Assembly: GCF_000321225.1 (NCBI RefSeq)
Contig: NW_004451858.1
Location: 54,658-118,657, forward strand
Reading direction: 5' to 3'
Source of the DNA: Odobenus rosmarus divergens
Lineage: Eukaryota; Chordata; Mammalia; Carnivora; Odobenidae
DNA length: 64,000 nt
Made by a program: the position numbers and the translations under genes. This document shows positions 1-10,799 of the stretch, piece by piece. A model generated the notes under the pieces. That model was not told the DNA's origin, did not search any database, and saw only the letters and a program-made list of their open reading frames with translations. Numbering within the stretch: the first letter of the stretch is position 1; each line of letters begins with the position of its first letter.

Positions 1-232
1 TGTTTATTGCAGAGCAGACACATATCCTGGCATTATTGTCCCCAATTCACATCCCTGAGAATAGTACAATCGGTCCTCTCCTACGTCATTCTTTATTTTC
101 CTTTGATTGTCTATGATTTAGCTCTTTGTTCCTGAAGGACTAAGTAAACATGTTTTGGAAATAATAGAAAATTAGACAGAAATCAGGGGCTTTGGAGTAC
201 TGCACTGAGATGAGCTTGCCTCCTCTTCTGTT

Positions 233-311
233 AAAAAAAGAAGAAAGGAGAAAGAAAAAGAAAGAAAGAAAGAAGAAAGAGAGAGAAAGAAAGAAAGAAG
301 AAAGAAAGAAA

Positions 312-375
<64 letters not shown>

Positions 376-472
376 GAAGGAAGGAAGGAAGGAAGGAAGG
401 AAGGAAGGAAGGAAGGAAGGAAGGAAGGAAGGAAGGAAGGAAGGAAGGAAGGAAGGAAGGAAAAGAAAAATG
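233..472. repeat. Long purine microsatellite, (GAAA)n then (GGAA)n
   Basis: An almost uninterrupted all-purine tract of about 240 bp. Degenerate GAAA/GAAGAAA units come first, then about 22 perfect GGAA units from 375 to about 462. Open frames across it (K/E/R-rich on plus, F/L/S-rich on minus) are artefacts of the repeat. Confidence 0.98.
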
Positions 473-1004
473 GAATCAAACCAGATCATCACCTGGGTCC
501 CTTTCAGTCCTAACTCCCCAGTGTCATTACTACATATGCAAAGGGCATTTCTGTAATTGGGAAAGTTATGTAAAATTTTTACTAGAAGAATCTCCCCTAT
601 ACATCACTCCCCAAGTGTTTTAAAAACTCTGAATTAGAATATGAATCAATATCACCTCTTCAATTAGCTATTAATTAGAAAGGGGGAAGTGCGTTTTTAT
701 AAGGGAGAGATGGAGGAATCTGGGCAAGAGGTCAAGCCTGGTGGGCATTGTCAATCCTGAGGCAGCCTGACGTCATGAGGTCATGAGCATCCTGCATCTG
801 CATACTGATGTGGTGCAGTAAGTGCTTCCCGAAAGCACATGTATGGTGGTCTCTAATAATGATGAAGGAGTTAGATGGATCCAAAATGTGGGATGCCCTA
901 CAGGACATTTTAAAGCCTTCCATGTATTGAAGAACACAGGGTGGGGGTAGGGATATATTCTAGACGGGGAAGAGTAAAAAAAATATCCAACAGTCAAATG
1001 TTAA

Positions 1005-1372
1005 TGGGTGAGACTGAAGTAGATTCTGAATCAAAAACCAATACAAATAAAAGTTATAGACATTTGAGGACAACTGAGAAGCTTGAGGATGGATTGCATG
1101 TTAGATCATGTTTTTGTGTCAATATTTTCTTGGGTGTGGTCATGGTGAAGAGGTTGTGTAGGGAGGGGAATTCTGATACATTGCGGTGATATTTGCTAGC
1201 CACTTTTGGATGGTTTGGCAAAAGGGAGAAAAGAGAGAGTGACGGAGAGAGCAAGTGAAACAAGATGGTAAGAGTTGGAAAATCTAGCTGAGGGACATAA
1301 AGGGGTCCATTGTATTACCTTTTTGACTCTTCCGTGGTTTAAAATAATTTCAAAAAAATTATACTTCAATAA
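1005..1372 (+). mobile_element. Old L1 (L1ME-like) 3' UTR fragment
   Basis: It resembles the 3' tail of ancient mammalian L1ME elements: a segment around a diverged 'gattctgaatcaaa', then 'catttgaggacaactgag', and a terminal block like 'gggtccattgtattac ... ttaaaataatttcaaa' that leads into an A-rich end. It is heavily diverged and has no ORF. Confidence 0.5.
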
Positions 1373-1844
1373 ATAGTTACTTTAAGAAAATAAATTAAAC
1401 TGAAACTTGCAGAGAATTAATAGGTATTAGGTTAACCTTAGTAAAATATTTCATAATGATGAAATTATTATTTTAAACACCAGATTTTTCCTTAATTATA
1501 CTTTATTTGCTCTTTTCTGTTTTTACTTTCGTCCTGAACAAGCTCACTGTGGCTCTGTCTATGCTGACAACTTCATTTGTGAACCCACTACGGATTGCTT
1601 CTGCATTAGGAAAAAAACACTTCGTTTTATTAAGATTAAAGTGGTTGTTTCTTAAACTTGTATTTATTTTAAATAGACAACATTCCTCTTAGGCACATTT
1701 GCCAAATGTTTGTCTTCAGGAATTTGTCAACTATATCCTTCAGACTTCAATTTGCCATAGGCAATTATTTTTTATTTTTGGCTTTGTATTTATTATCTCT
1801 ACGCCCTTGTTCCCCACTTTTTGTGCTCAGCTCGCACTGTTTTG

Positions 1845-2150
1845 TCCCCATCAAAAACTGGGCTCCCTATTCCCTCCTAAGACATCTTCCCATCCTGTGA
1901 GGTCCAGTTCAAATGACATATTCTCCATGAACTTCCTTCTTTTCCAAGCAGGCTGTGTTTTGCCTCCTTTTTTCCTACATACTATCTAGTTGAGTGCTGT
2001 CTTTTTTGTAGTAATCACCACATCTGCTTAACTTTTCATATTTTCTCACTTTTATCAAGTCAGAGACCAAAATTTATCTATCTTCCTAAACACACATAAA
2101 ACTACACACAGTAGTTGCTGTTAACTATTTGCACTGAAATATGTAAGATG
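1845..2150 (+). mobile_element. L2 (LINE2) 3' end fragment
   Basis: It follows the L2 3' end layout: cttcccatcctgtgaggtccagttcaaatgac-like text, then 'atgaacttccttcttttcc', a stretch like 'agtaatcaccacatctgc', and 'tcagagaccaaaatttatct' in the position of the L2 'gagggcagggacc' block. Diverged ancient repeat. Confidence 0.6.
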
Positions 2151-2246
2151 CTTATAACATTATTGACTCTTCCTCAAAAAAATTTTTTTAAGCTTTTGAA
2201 AAATACATCAAAGCTCTCCCAACACCTATAAGAAAAGAGGCTTCTG

Positions 2247-2430
2247 GATCACCTGGGTGGCTCAGTTGGTTAAGCATTTGCCTTCAACTCAGGTCGTGAT
2301 CCCGGGGTCCTGGGATTGAGCCCTGCACTGGGCTCCCTGCTCAGTGGGGAGTCTGTTTCTCTTTCTGCCCCACCCCCTCCACTCACGTTCTCTCTCTCTC
2401 TCAAATAAAAAAATCTTAAAAAAAATAAAA
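2247..2430 (+). mobile_element. SINEC (tRNA-Lys-derived carnivoran SINE)
   Basis: The tRNA-related head ctgggtggctcagttgg is followed by a body with gtcctgggattgagccc, a CT-rich stretch and an A-rich tail. TSDs agaaaagaggcttctg (2231) and agaaaggaggcttctg (2431) flank it with one mismatch, which fixes the ends. Confidence 0.95.
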
Positions 2431-3425
2431 AGAAAGGAGGCTTCTGCTGTCTAGAAACAATAAATGATTATTAGCTGGTAAAAACAACAACAACAACAAC
2501 ACAGGTAATAATACATCAAACCCCCAAGAAGTTGGCCCCAAGAAGTTCCATCAGAGCACTAATTTATCAAATTGGGAAGTCTTAAACTTAGTTCCCCATT
2601 TATTGGGGCATCTGAGCTGGCCCTCACCAATGCCTAAGAACCAACCACCCTGTAAGAGTGCCCTTACACTTGAGACTCTATCATGAACGTGGACTGGGGT
2701 GGGGGGCGTCCCTCCCTCCCTCCCTGCAGCTATAAAACAGGAGGCCCCAACACCTCATGCACACTGAGTTCTCTGAAAGCAGACACCAAGATGGGGTTAG
2801 ACTTGCAAGATATGTGCTGGGAAGAAAACACATGAGATAGAAATGCAGAAGAAGCAGGAGGAGGCTGGGTCACTAGCCGACCATCTGTAGGTACGACCAT
2901 GCAGGAGAGCGAAGTGGGGAAGACAAGGAGGGAGGGCTTAGACTGCAGTGAGGCTAAGAAGGTTCAGCTAGCTCAGTGGGAATCCTTGAGCCAAAGTCAG
3001 TTATGAAAGGAGACCTGCCTCTAATAAAGAGCATTTTTGCCATGTGTGGTCATTGGCAGGAGTCATGGCCCACACGATTTGGGCACTGGGTGTCTGCCCC
3101 TGGTGCCCAGCTTGAGCTGGCCCACCTCAGGGAACAACCCTTTCCAAAGGCCTAGGTTGTAAATGGCATTCTTCTCTTTAGCCTCCAGGAACACTAGCAT
3201 CAGCTCTGTGAGGTGAACAGCACCAAATCCTGTGGGATTCAGATTCTCTCTGAAATATTGAAAACTCCCTTGGGGTTTGGTTGAAACTTCCTAAAGTTTA
3301 CTACTGCTTTATGACATTTTTAAAAATAAAATTTTGTATGTGGAACAGAAACTATCCTCTAAAGGGCTCAAAACAATGGAAATTCCAAATAAGGAAGGCA
3401 TAGGTCTCCTCTGTTGGTTGTTCCA
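2431..3425. other. No gene; unassigned sequence
   Basis: No coding potential or recognisable repeat is visible apart from a short (ACA)n run near 2483-2500. A TATA-like box with a G/C-rich upstream segment lies near 2690-2740 and is discussed as a finding. Confidence 0.5.
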
Positions 3426-4112
3426 GCCACCTCTGTATCTGTATATTAGTCAGAATTCAGAGAAACAGAACCAACAGTGTGTGTGTATGTGTCTGTTTCT
3501 CTTTCTCTCCTCTCTTCCTGTCTCTCTCTGTCTCTCTGTCTCTCTCTCCATATATATGTATGTATATTTTGAGGAATTAGCTCACAGAATTGTGAAGGTT
3601 CAAGTCCAAAATCGGCAGGGTATCCTGTCAGGCTAAAGACCCAGGGAGACTTGCAGTCCCAGTCCAAAGGCTGTCAGTTGTCAGAATTCTTTCTTGCAAA
3701 AGGAGGTCAGTCTTTGTCTTATTCGGGCCCACCCACATTATGGAGGATAATCTGCTTACTCAAAGCCCACCAATTTATTTTTTTTTTAAAGATATATTTA
3801 TTTATTTGAGAGAGACAGAGTGGGGGGTTGGCTAGAGGGAGAGGGAGAGAGTCTTGAGCAGACTCTATGCTGAGCTTGGAGCCCAATGGAGGGCTTGATC
3901 TCACAGTCATGAGGTCATGACCTGAGTTGAAATCAAGAGTCAGACATTCAACAAACTAAGCTTCCCAGGTGCTCCGAAAGCCCACCAATTTAAATGTTAA
4001 TCTCATTTAAAAAAAAAAAAAAAAAGCTTTCACAGAAACAACCAGAATATTTGACCAAATATCTGAGCATGGTGGCTTAGCCAAATTGACACATAAAATT
4101 AGCCTTTACAAC
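3426..4112 (-). mobile_element. ERVL/MaLR-type LTR, minus strand, split by a SINE
   Basis: The left end 'tattagtcagaattcagaga' and the right end 'aattgacacataaaattagc' are the reverse complements of the ends of MLT2-like ERVL LTRs. A (GT)/(CT)-rich simple repeat (3477-3560) sits near the terminus, as is common in these LTRs. A SINEC at 3776-3975 interrupts it. No viral ORF is present. Confidence 0.65.
3776..3975 (-). mobile_element. SINEC, minus strand, inside the LTR
   Basis: It reads ttaaagatatatttatttat at the tail end and cttcccaggtgctcc at the head end. TSDs aaagcccaccaattta lie on both sides (about 3760 and 3977). The head is diverged, so this is an older copy. Confidence 0.93.
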
Positions 4113-4411
4113 CTCCAAATGGACTCATCACTTGAGACCCAGTCACTGAATACCCAGGCATAAGACAACATCATTTTCAGAGAAAAGATAAAAGAGATTA
4201 AATAAACCTACAGATAAAAACGACTCCTCCAAGTCCCCAGGCCTGAGGAAGAGAAAGAAGTTGTTGTGGGATCATTCAGAAAGAATGATTTCTTCACATA
4301 ATAAAAAATCATTTCAACATTTCAACTTTTCTCACATCGGGCCTTGTGGATGACTAGATGAGAAAAACAAAATATTAAATAGACCCATGTATAATTGTGT
4401 AACATTGTGCA

Positions 4412-4775
4412 CTGGTTAATTTTATGTGTCAACTTAATTACACAGTAGCGTCCAGCTGGTTGGTCAAACACCCATCTAGATGATGCCGCAAAGGTATTTT
4501 TAGATGTGATTGAAACTTAAATCAGTAGACTTTGAGTAAAGCACATCACCCTAAATAATGTGGAGTGCCCTCTCCTTGTGTAATCAGTTGAAGGTCTTCA
4601 GGAAGAAGACTGAGGTCCCCTTGGTAGCGGGAATCTGCCACGAGACTGTGAACTCAAGACCACAGCACTGACTCTTCTGGGATTTGCTGTCTGCTGCCTG
4701 CCCTGCACATCTCAGACGTACCAGTCCCCACAATTGCGTGAGCTGCTTCTGTTTCTCCAAAGGACCCCAATACAG
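4412..4775 (+). mobile_element. MLT2-like (ERVL) solo LTR, plus strand
   Basis: It starts 'tggttaattttatgtgtcaa'. It continues with 'ttggtcaaacacccatctag', 'aatcagtagactttgagtaa', 'aatcagttgaaggtcttcag', 'gactgaggtcccc' and 'cacaattgcgtgagc', in the order found in MLT2 LTRs. The terminus is lost or diverged near 4775. Non-coding. Confidence 0.75.
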
Positions 4776-4830
4776 TGAGGGAGGGGTTTGTGGCACAAAT
4801 AGGCCCAGTATCTAAAATACTTCTCTTCCA

Positions 4831-5002
4831 GGCACCTGGGTGGCTCAGCAGGTTAAGCGTCTGCCTTCAGCTCAGGTCATGTTCCCACGGTCCTGGGATC
4901 GGGTCTCGCATCTGGCTCCCTGCTCAGTGGGGAGCCTGCTTCTCCCTCTGCCGCTGCCTCTCTGTCTCTCACGAATAAATAAATAAATAAAATCTTTAAA
5001 AA
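4831..5002 (+). mobile_element. SINEC
   Basis: Head ggcacctgggtggctcagca, tail gaataaataaataaataaaa. TSDs aaaatacttctcttcca lie at about 4814 and 5003 and match perfectly. Confidence 0.96.
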
Positions 5003-5019
5003 AAAATACTTCTCTTCCA

Positions 5020-6349
5020 AAATAGGGGTGCTGATCTTTAAACAATCCTTCTATGTGTTTTTTTAATGTACACATGAATGCTTATTTAATTTTGTGTTAT
5101 ATAAGACATACTGATGCATCAAACTCACAATTGGCCAGGACAAAACTCTGGAAGGAGAAAGCTGTAAGAATGCCAGAGATTTGTTTACTGACGCACACAG
5201 TAGGCACTTTCTCAGTGACTAAAGCTTGCCAATTTATCGTATATTCTCCTGCATCACAAGGAGATTGTTTTGTTGTCTCTACAATAGAACCCAGAACCCC
5301 GTGAGTGATATGAAGAGGTTTCTATACTCTTCAATGCATCCAACAGGATGTGAGCTCTGCTTAAGCACAAAATGGTAGATGGACAATATTCCTTAGCTGA
5401 TAACCAAAAAAGGAAAGACATGCGATTGGCTTTCACCAACCACCCCACCCATGTCTCATACCAGAAAGTTTTAAAGATTTTCAGAAAACAAATTTTACTA
5501 ACTTCCTCGGTAACTAATTCTGGAATACGTAATGAAGAAACCCACCTGCATGCTAGAAATGATGTTCACTTGATGGCACAGAATATTAAAGTGAATTTCT
5601 AATTCAGTTAACAGTATGGTAAAACCAAGTATATGCACATGCAAAATTATTAAGGATTTGTTTACATGGGACTCTGATATTTGCCATGAAAATTCCTACA
5701 ATTAAAATTTGACTTAAAAAAATAGGAGTTTTTCTCCCCCTTTCAAAATCAGTTTCAAGAAACCCCTGATAGAATCAGCTAATTAATTCTTGGCCTCTTT
5801 AACTAACACCACATTTGAAGTCACATGCTATAAATCAGTTTCAGTTGAGATATTAAAATCAGATTATAACAGAAAAGCCTTGTAAATATTTGCCTCCAAA
5901 TGAGTTTAAGAATAAATATATATTCTGTAATTCATCCATATTTAGCAGATATTAATAAGACAAAGCATAGCTTTAAATTCACTTATCATTTAATACAAAG
6001 GAGGAAATAGGAAAGGGCCTGATTAGCTTGTTTATTCTTGGGCTTGGTAATACCTTATTAAAATTTGAAGTTCAAAATTGATATAATCAGTCAAATGTCA
6101 GCAGAAATATTTATTCTGTAAATGAAGCTTTAGTTAATAGAACTTTAATTTGAAGTATTTTACATTTTCTTCTCCTCCATAAGGAAAAAGGAAAGTTGGG
6201 GGGGGAGTCTTGATAAGAATGTGAAATTAACATGGAGGATTGAATTTTCCTTCTAGATCTGTGCTGACACTAGAGGTCAGCAACCTTCCAGAAATCATAT
6301 ATCAAATCATCATTTACTCCCTGTAATTTACAATTTTGTGTGTGTGACA
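5020..6349. other. Repeat-free AT-rich sequence, no gene seen
   Basis: No interspersed repeat or credible ORF. The part from about 5,700 to 6,180 is very AT-rich, with many TAAT and TTAATTA motifs and no SINE or LTR. It is a candidate conserved non-coding block (see findings). Confidence 0.5.
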
Positions 6350-6500
6350 GAAGAACCACAAAATTTTAGGTTAGGAAGTGGTCTTACTATTGACCTAATT
6401 CGCTGTCTTTTCAGAGGTAAAGGGAGTGAGGTCTGGTGGGGTCTGGGGACTTGGCTGGTCTCAAGTTACACCGAGGTAGGACTGAACTCAGGACTTAGGA
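6350..6500 (-). mobile_element. MIR/CORE-SINE-like fragment
   Basis: The order resembles the common ancient mammalian pattern 'aaattttaggttaggaagtg', 'ttcagaggtaaagg', 'caagttacaccgaggtagga', 'ctgaactcaggac'. It is too diverged for a subfamily call. Confidence 0.4.
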
Positions 6501-7004
6501 CACTTTGAGCCCATCAATAGCACTCAGGGTTGGGGCTGCTGGTAGCTACCAAAACCCAGAGAAATTAGGTGCTGTGTCCTATAATTGTGGATAATTTTGT
6601 GAACTGATAATGTTGCAAGTCCCAGGGAAAAGAGAGAGGATAAGTTGTAGACTTAGAGGAACCACGGTTCCTGGAGAAAAGACCAGGAGGAAAAAGCTAA
6701 GAAGTATGCAAACAGCTTAGGATGCCAATTTCAAAGGCTCAGCTAGGTTTTTCTTGACCTACTCTCCACATGGGTCTGCGGCTTTGACACTTGCTTCATT
6801 TCTTGCCAAATTCCAGTGAAAATTCTCACAGAGAAAGCTGCTCAGATTTCTAATTAATCCAGGTCTTTAATGGGTTCACAGCACTCAAAACTACCTCTTG
6901 AGTCACCCTTGGCCTTGGGGCCACCATGGCCTTGGGCCAAATAACTGTGACCCTCCCTCCCCTTCCTTGTGCTTCCCATTAGAAATTAACCTCAACGGGA
7001 GGAA

Positions 7005-7205
7005 GTGTGGAGGAGTGGCTAAGTGCTGGGCCTTTGGAGCACACAGAGCCTTTTGGAATCCCCACCCTGGCAGGAGCTTTGTAACTTTAGGCAAGTTACT
7101 TAGCTTCACTAAACCTTAATTTTCTCATCTTTAAAATAGGAATTATGTTAGTACTGGCCTCACAGGTTTTTATATGCGTTTGAGTAAAATATGCATTTGG
7201 GCTTG
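7005..7205 (+). mobile_element. MIR SINE
   Basis: Recognisable MIR blocks occur in order: 'gtggaggagtggctaagtgc', 'ctttaggcaagttacttagc', 'ttttctcatctttaaaatag', then 'gttagtactggcctcacagg'. The MIR core is well preserved. Confidence 0.8.
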
Positions 7206-8600
7206 TTTGTAAGTGAGGGATATTTGACCTAAGCTAGCTTATTTAAAATAAAAATAAATGGGACAAGGATGGGAAGGAAATATCTGAGCACGTAGCTGCC
7301 AAGTCCAGGGTCTGCCCCTCTCACTGCAGTGGGCCAGTCTCACCATGACCCCCTACTGAGTCGAGGAGAGGAGAGTGTCTGTGCTTCAGCATCCCCAGGT
7401 CAAGTCACGGGGACTCCTCCGATCTGCCCTTCTTACTGCAGACCCCTTCTCCCAGTCAGCAATAAGGGGAAGAGGTGAATGTCCTGACTGGTGCAGTTCT
7501 GTGCTCGGTGCGTGGTCAAAAGCTCAACAGATGTCACCTATCCCCTATCCTTATTCTTGCTGTCATTGGTATCGCAAGTCACACTCACCTGTATCTTGCT
7601 TACTCGCAGCATGCGGGCTTTTTATTAACAAAAGATTGGAGGTTCACAGAAGTTAAGAAATCTGCCCCCATGATTTGGACTGAGGAGGATTCATCCTTAT
7701 GCCATTCTCATTTTTCCCATTATCACCAGGCCCCACATCCTGGTTTATCGATACACGGGACACATCAGGAATGGCTCAAAAGGCTCCTCTGCGCTGGGAA
7801 TGCAGGTGAACCCCGAGAAACCGAAATTAGCTATGACATTCAGATTGGTGCTGGGTCAGCATAAAACCAAAATAATTGGTTGATAGTTTGTTTTAGTATG
7901 GAAAGAGACTTTTTCTTTTTCCCAAATGACCCCATTGTCTACAACACATCAAATAACAGATTTGGATTTTATTGATAAATCCACACAATTTTGGTACTTT
8001 TAGTACCATATGGGCATGACTTTAGTACAATGATTTCGAAGAAAAATTAACCTCCGAATCTATTCCAGTTCAGGTTCCTAAATATTTATTTATTCTAAAA
8101 TGGGAAATGTTGAACTTCAGCCATAGGATGCATTCAAAGCTTCCCCTCCATCAGGTCTGGCAGACATATTACATTAGTGAGACAAAGACCCCTTGGTTTT
8201 GCTTAACTGGGAGAGGCTAAAACAGCTGTTCTGATTGTTTTGCTTTGTTTCCTCCCTCTCCTGACCCTGTGTCTTTTGAAAATACAGAAGAAAGACCTAA
8301 GTTATGACTCCTGAAATGTCAATTAGAAAATCAGTTTAAGTGAATATCTAAAACAATCTAAATACTATAATATCAAAATTAAATATTCAGTGATGATGAT
8401 TTTTTAAAGAAAAATAATTAATCACTATCATGATAAATAAGTACAAGTGAGGAAACATAAGTACAAATTACTTTTGAATTTGAAAAGTAGATGAACTACA
8501 TGCTGGGAAACTCAAGTAATGAACTGCCACCCAAAATGATCCATTCACAATTCACATGTTTCAGTATAGAAATGGACTACTGTCATTCTCTGTCTCTCTC
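7206..8600. other. No gene; unassigned sequence
   Basis: Frames of up to 129 codons around 7375-7864 show no protein-family features and are not supported as genes. From about 7,860 to 8,580 the DNA is AT-rich and has no identifiable repeat. Confidence 0.5.
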
Positions 8601-8772
8601 TTTTTTGAAGATTTATTTATTTATTTGAGAGAGAGAGAGAGCAGGGGGAGGGGCAGAGGGAGAGCGAGAGAAAGAATCCTCAAGCGGACTCCCCACTGAA
8701 TGCAGAGGCCCACATTGGGCTCAATCCCAGGACCCTGAGGTCATGACCTGAAAAATCAAGAGTCAGACACTT

Positions 8773-9383
8773 GGAATATTATGCAGCCATCAAAAAGAAT
8801 GAAATCTTGCCATTTGCAACAACATGGATGGAACTGGAGGGTATTATGCTGAGCGAAATAAGTCAATCAGAGAAAGACATGTATCATATGACCTCACTGA
8901 TATGAGGAATTCTTAATCTCAGGAAACAAACTGAGGGTTGCTGGAGTGGGGGGGGGGGGGAGGGGGGGGGTGGCTGGGTGATAGACATTGGGGAGGGTAT
9001 GTGCTATGGTGAGCGCTGTGAAGTGTGCAAGACTGTTGAATCACGGATCTGTACCTCTGAAACAAATAATACATTATATGTTAAAAAAAAAAAGAAGATA
9101 GCAGGAGGGGAAGAATGAAGGGGGAGAAATCGGAGGGGGAGACGAACCATGAAAGACGATGGACTCTGAAAAACCAACTGAGGGTTCTAGAGGGGAGGGG
9201 GGTGGGGGGATGGGTTAGCCTGGTGATGGGTATTGAAGAGGGCACGTTCTGCGCGGAGCACTCAGTGTTATATGAATCATGGAACACTACATCAAAAACT
9301 GATGATGTAATGTATGGTGATTAACATAACATAATAATAAATAAATAAATAAATAGATAGATAGATAAATAAATAAATAAATA
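8773..9383 (+). mobile_element. 5'-truncated L1 with two consecutive 3'-end modules
   Basis: It starts within the last ORF2 codons: ggaatattatgcagccatca, whose translation resembles the L1 ORF2 C-terminus (AIKKNEIL, TTWMELEG, MLSEIS). A G-rich 3' UTR follows, ending acattatatg plus an A-run (about 9082). A second module then begins near 9095 with gaccatgaaagacgatggac-like text and ends aatgtatggtgattaacata plus a (TAAA/TAGA)n tail. The second module matches the L1 3' end at 56396-56640. No ORF is intact. Confidence 0.88.
9345..9383 (+). repeat. (TAAA)n/(TAGA)n tail microsatellite
   Basis: Tetranucleotide repeats aaataaat and agatagat form the tail of the L1 insertion, a usual place for microsatellite birth. 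Confidence 0.9.
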
Positions 9384-9416
9384 GACCCTTAACCGACTGA
9401 GTCACCCAGGCGCCCC

Positions 9417-10438
9417 AGGCACTCTCTTATGTATCTTTCCATTTTTTTCTGAGACACACACCAGACCATAAGAAGATAAGCTTATTCAAATAAGATTGTT
9501 AGTCTTACTATGTATTCCTTCTTCTCAACCAAAAACGTACCAATTGACTTCCATTTTGCTAAATTAATATACATTTCTAAGAGGTAAAATGTTTTTACAG
9601 ATAGAAATTTTTTAAAATGGATTTTATATCATAAACTCATCAACATCTATTTTTAATTTTTATTCTTTTTTTCAATAATCTGTCATTTACATTTTCTTAA
9701 ATCTAAAGAAAAATTATGTTTTAATAAAAACAATGTATTTGTTTGCTTTTGTAGTATTATTAGTGGGAAAAACAAGAATTATCATGAAGCAAACCTATGG
9801 TATCTTACAAATAAAGATAACTAATTCTTAAATCCCATCATCTCTAAGTATTATATTAACATTAGTACCGGGTATTATTCTACCCCTCTATATCTGCATC
9901 TGCACAAGTATGACAATTATTAATACCCACCAGTTTTTCTTTCCTTCAATTTGATTCAACAAACATTTTAAGAATGCCTACACCACAAAAAAATATGCTA
10001 GGTAATTCCATTAAATTGATGACAAAGAGAAGTTGACGAGATTTTTGATTTTAATATTTGTACTACTTTTTTGAAAATGTGCACATGCAAGTTCTTGATA
10101 AGACATTAATATCACAGTAAGGATAATGGGATAAAACCCATTTCATATCACTTTGAAGACTGGTGTTTGACCTATTAATAAGATTACAACTTCAGTTTTC
10201 AATATAGCCGTCTCTGATATTCACAAAACTTATCAAATTATTATGCTGAGTGGTCCTACATGAAGCAAGTGAGATCACACAATGTCACAGTGGAGTAAAG
10301 TGGATTGAAAGAGAGCATTATGGTGATCTTCAATGTGTGTCAGTGAGGAAAGTTCTCAGGGGATGGAACAGAGTCAAATTTAGTGACACCTGTTGTTTGG
10401 TGTCTCTTATATCACTAAATCCAACCAGTCATTTAAGA
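9417..10438. other. No gene; AT-rich unassigned sequence
   Basis: No credible ORF and no repeat I can name, apart from short A/T runs. Confidence 0.5.
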
Positions 10439-10448
10439 TCTCACATTT

Positions 10449-10650
10449 GGGGGCACCTGGGTGGTTCAGTCATTGAGCATCTGCCTTCGGTTCAGGTCAT
10501 GATCCCCCAGGGTCCTGGGATCAAGCCCCACATCCGGCTCCCTGCTCCATGGGAAGCCAGCTTCTCCCTCTCCCACTCCCCCTGCTTGTGTTCCCTCTCG
10601 CTGTGTCTCTTTCTGTCAAATAAATAAATAAAATCTTTAAAAAAAAAAAA
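10449..10650 (+). mobile_element. SINEC
   Basis: Head ggcacctgggtggttcag, a body with gggtcctgggatcaagcccc, and tail caaataaataaataaaatct plus poly-A. TSDs tctcacattt lie at 10439 and 10651. Confidence 0.95.
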
Positions 10651-10799
10651 TCTCACATTTGATGTTTCTTGTATTACTCTTGCCCCACTGAACTTTCCTT
10701 CTCAAAATTCAAATAACACTTTTCCCCCTTCCACTTGTCTTTAAATGCAATGCTACATGGAATTATATTTTCATTTGTATCTAGGGCAAAAGGGGGAGA

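Larger units (their letters stand above)
8601..9416 (-). mobile_element. SINEC, minus strand, split by an L1 insertion
   Basis: The left part (8601-8772) runs from gaagatttatttatttattt through the body to gtcagacactt. The right part (9384-9416) resumes with cccttaaccgactgagtcac and ends caggcgcccc. The intervening 8773-9383 is L1 sequence, so one SINE was split by a later insertion. Confidence 0.93.

Noticed and set aside
192..623. Open frames of 82-143 codons on both strands across the purine tract
   Set aside because: They are produced by the GAAA/GGAA microsatellite, which contains no stop codon in any frame. Low-complexity K/E/R or F/L/S products only.
7375..7864. Plus-strand frames of 93 and 129 codons
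   Set aside because: No domain, signal or splice context; the two frames overlap each other out of register, as random frames do.
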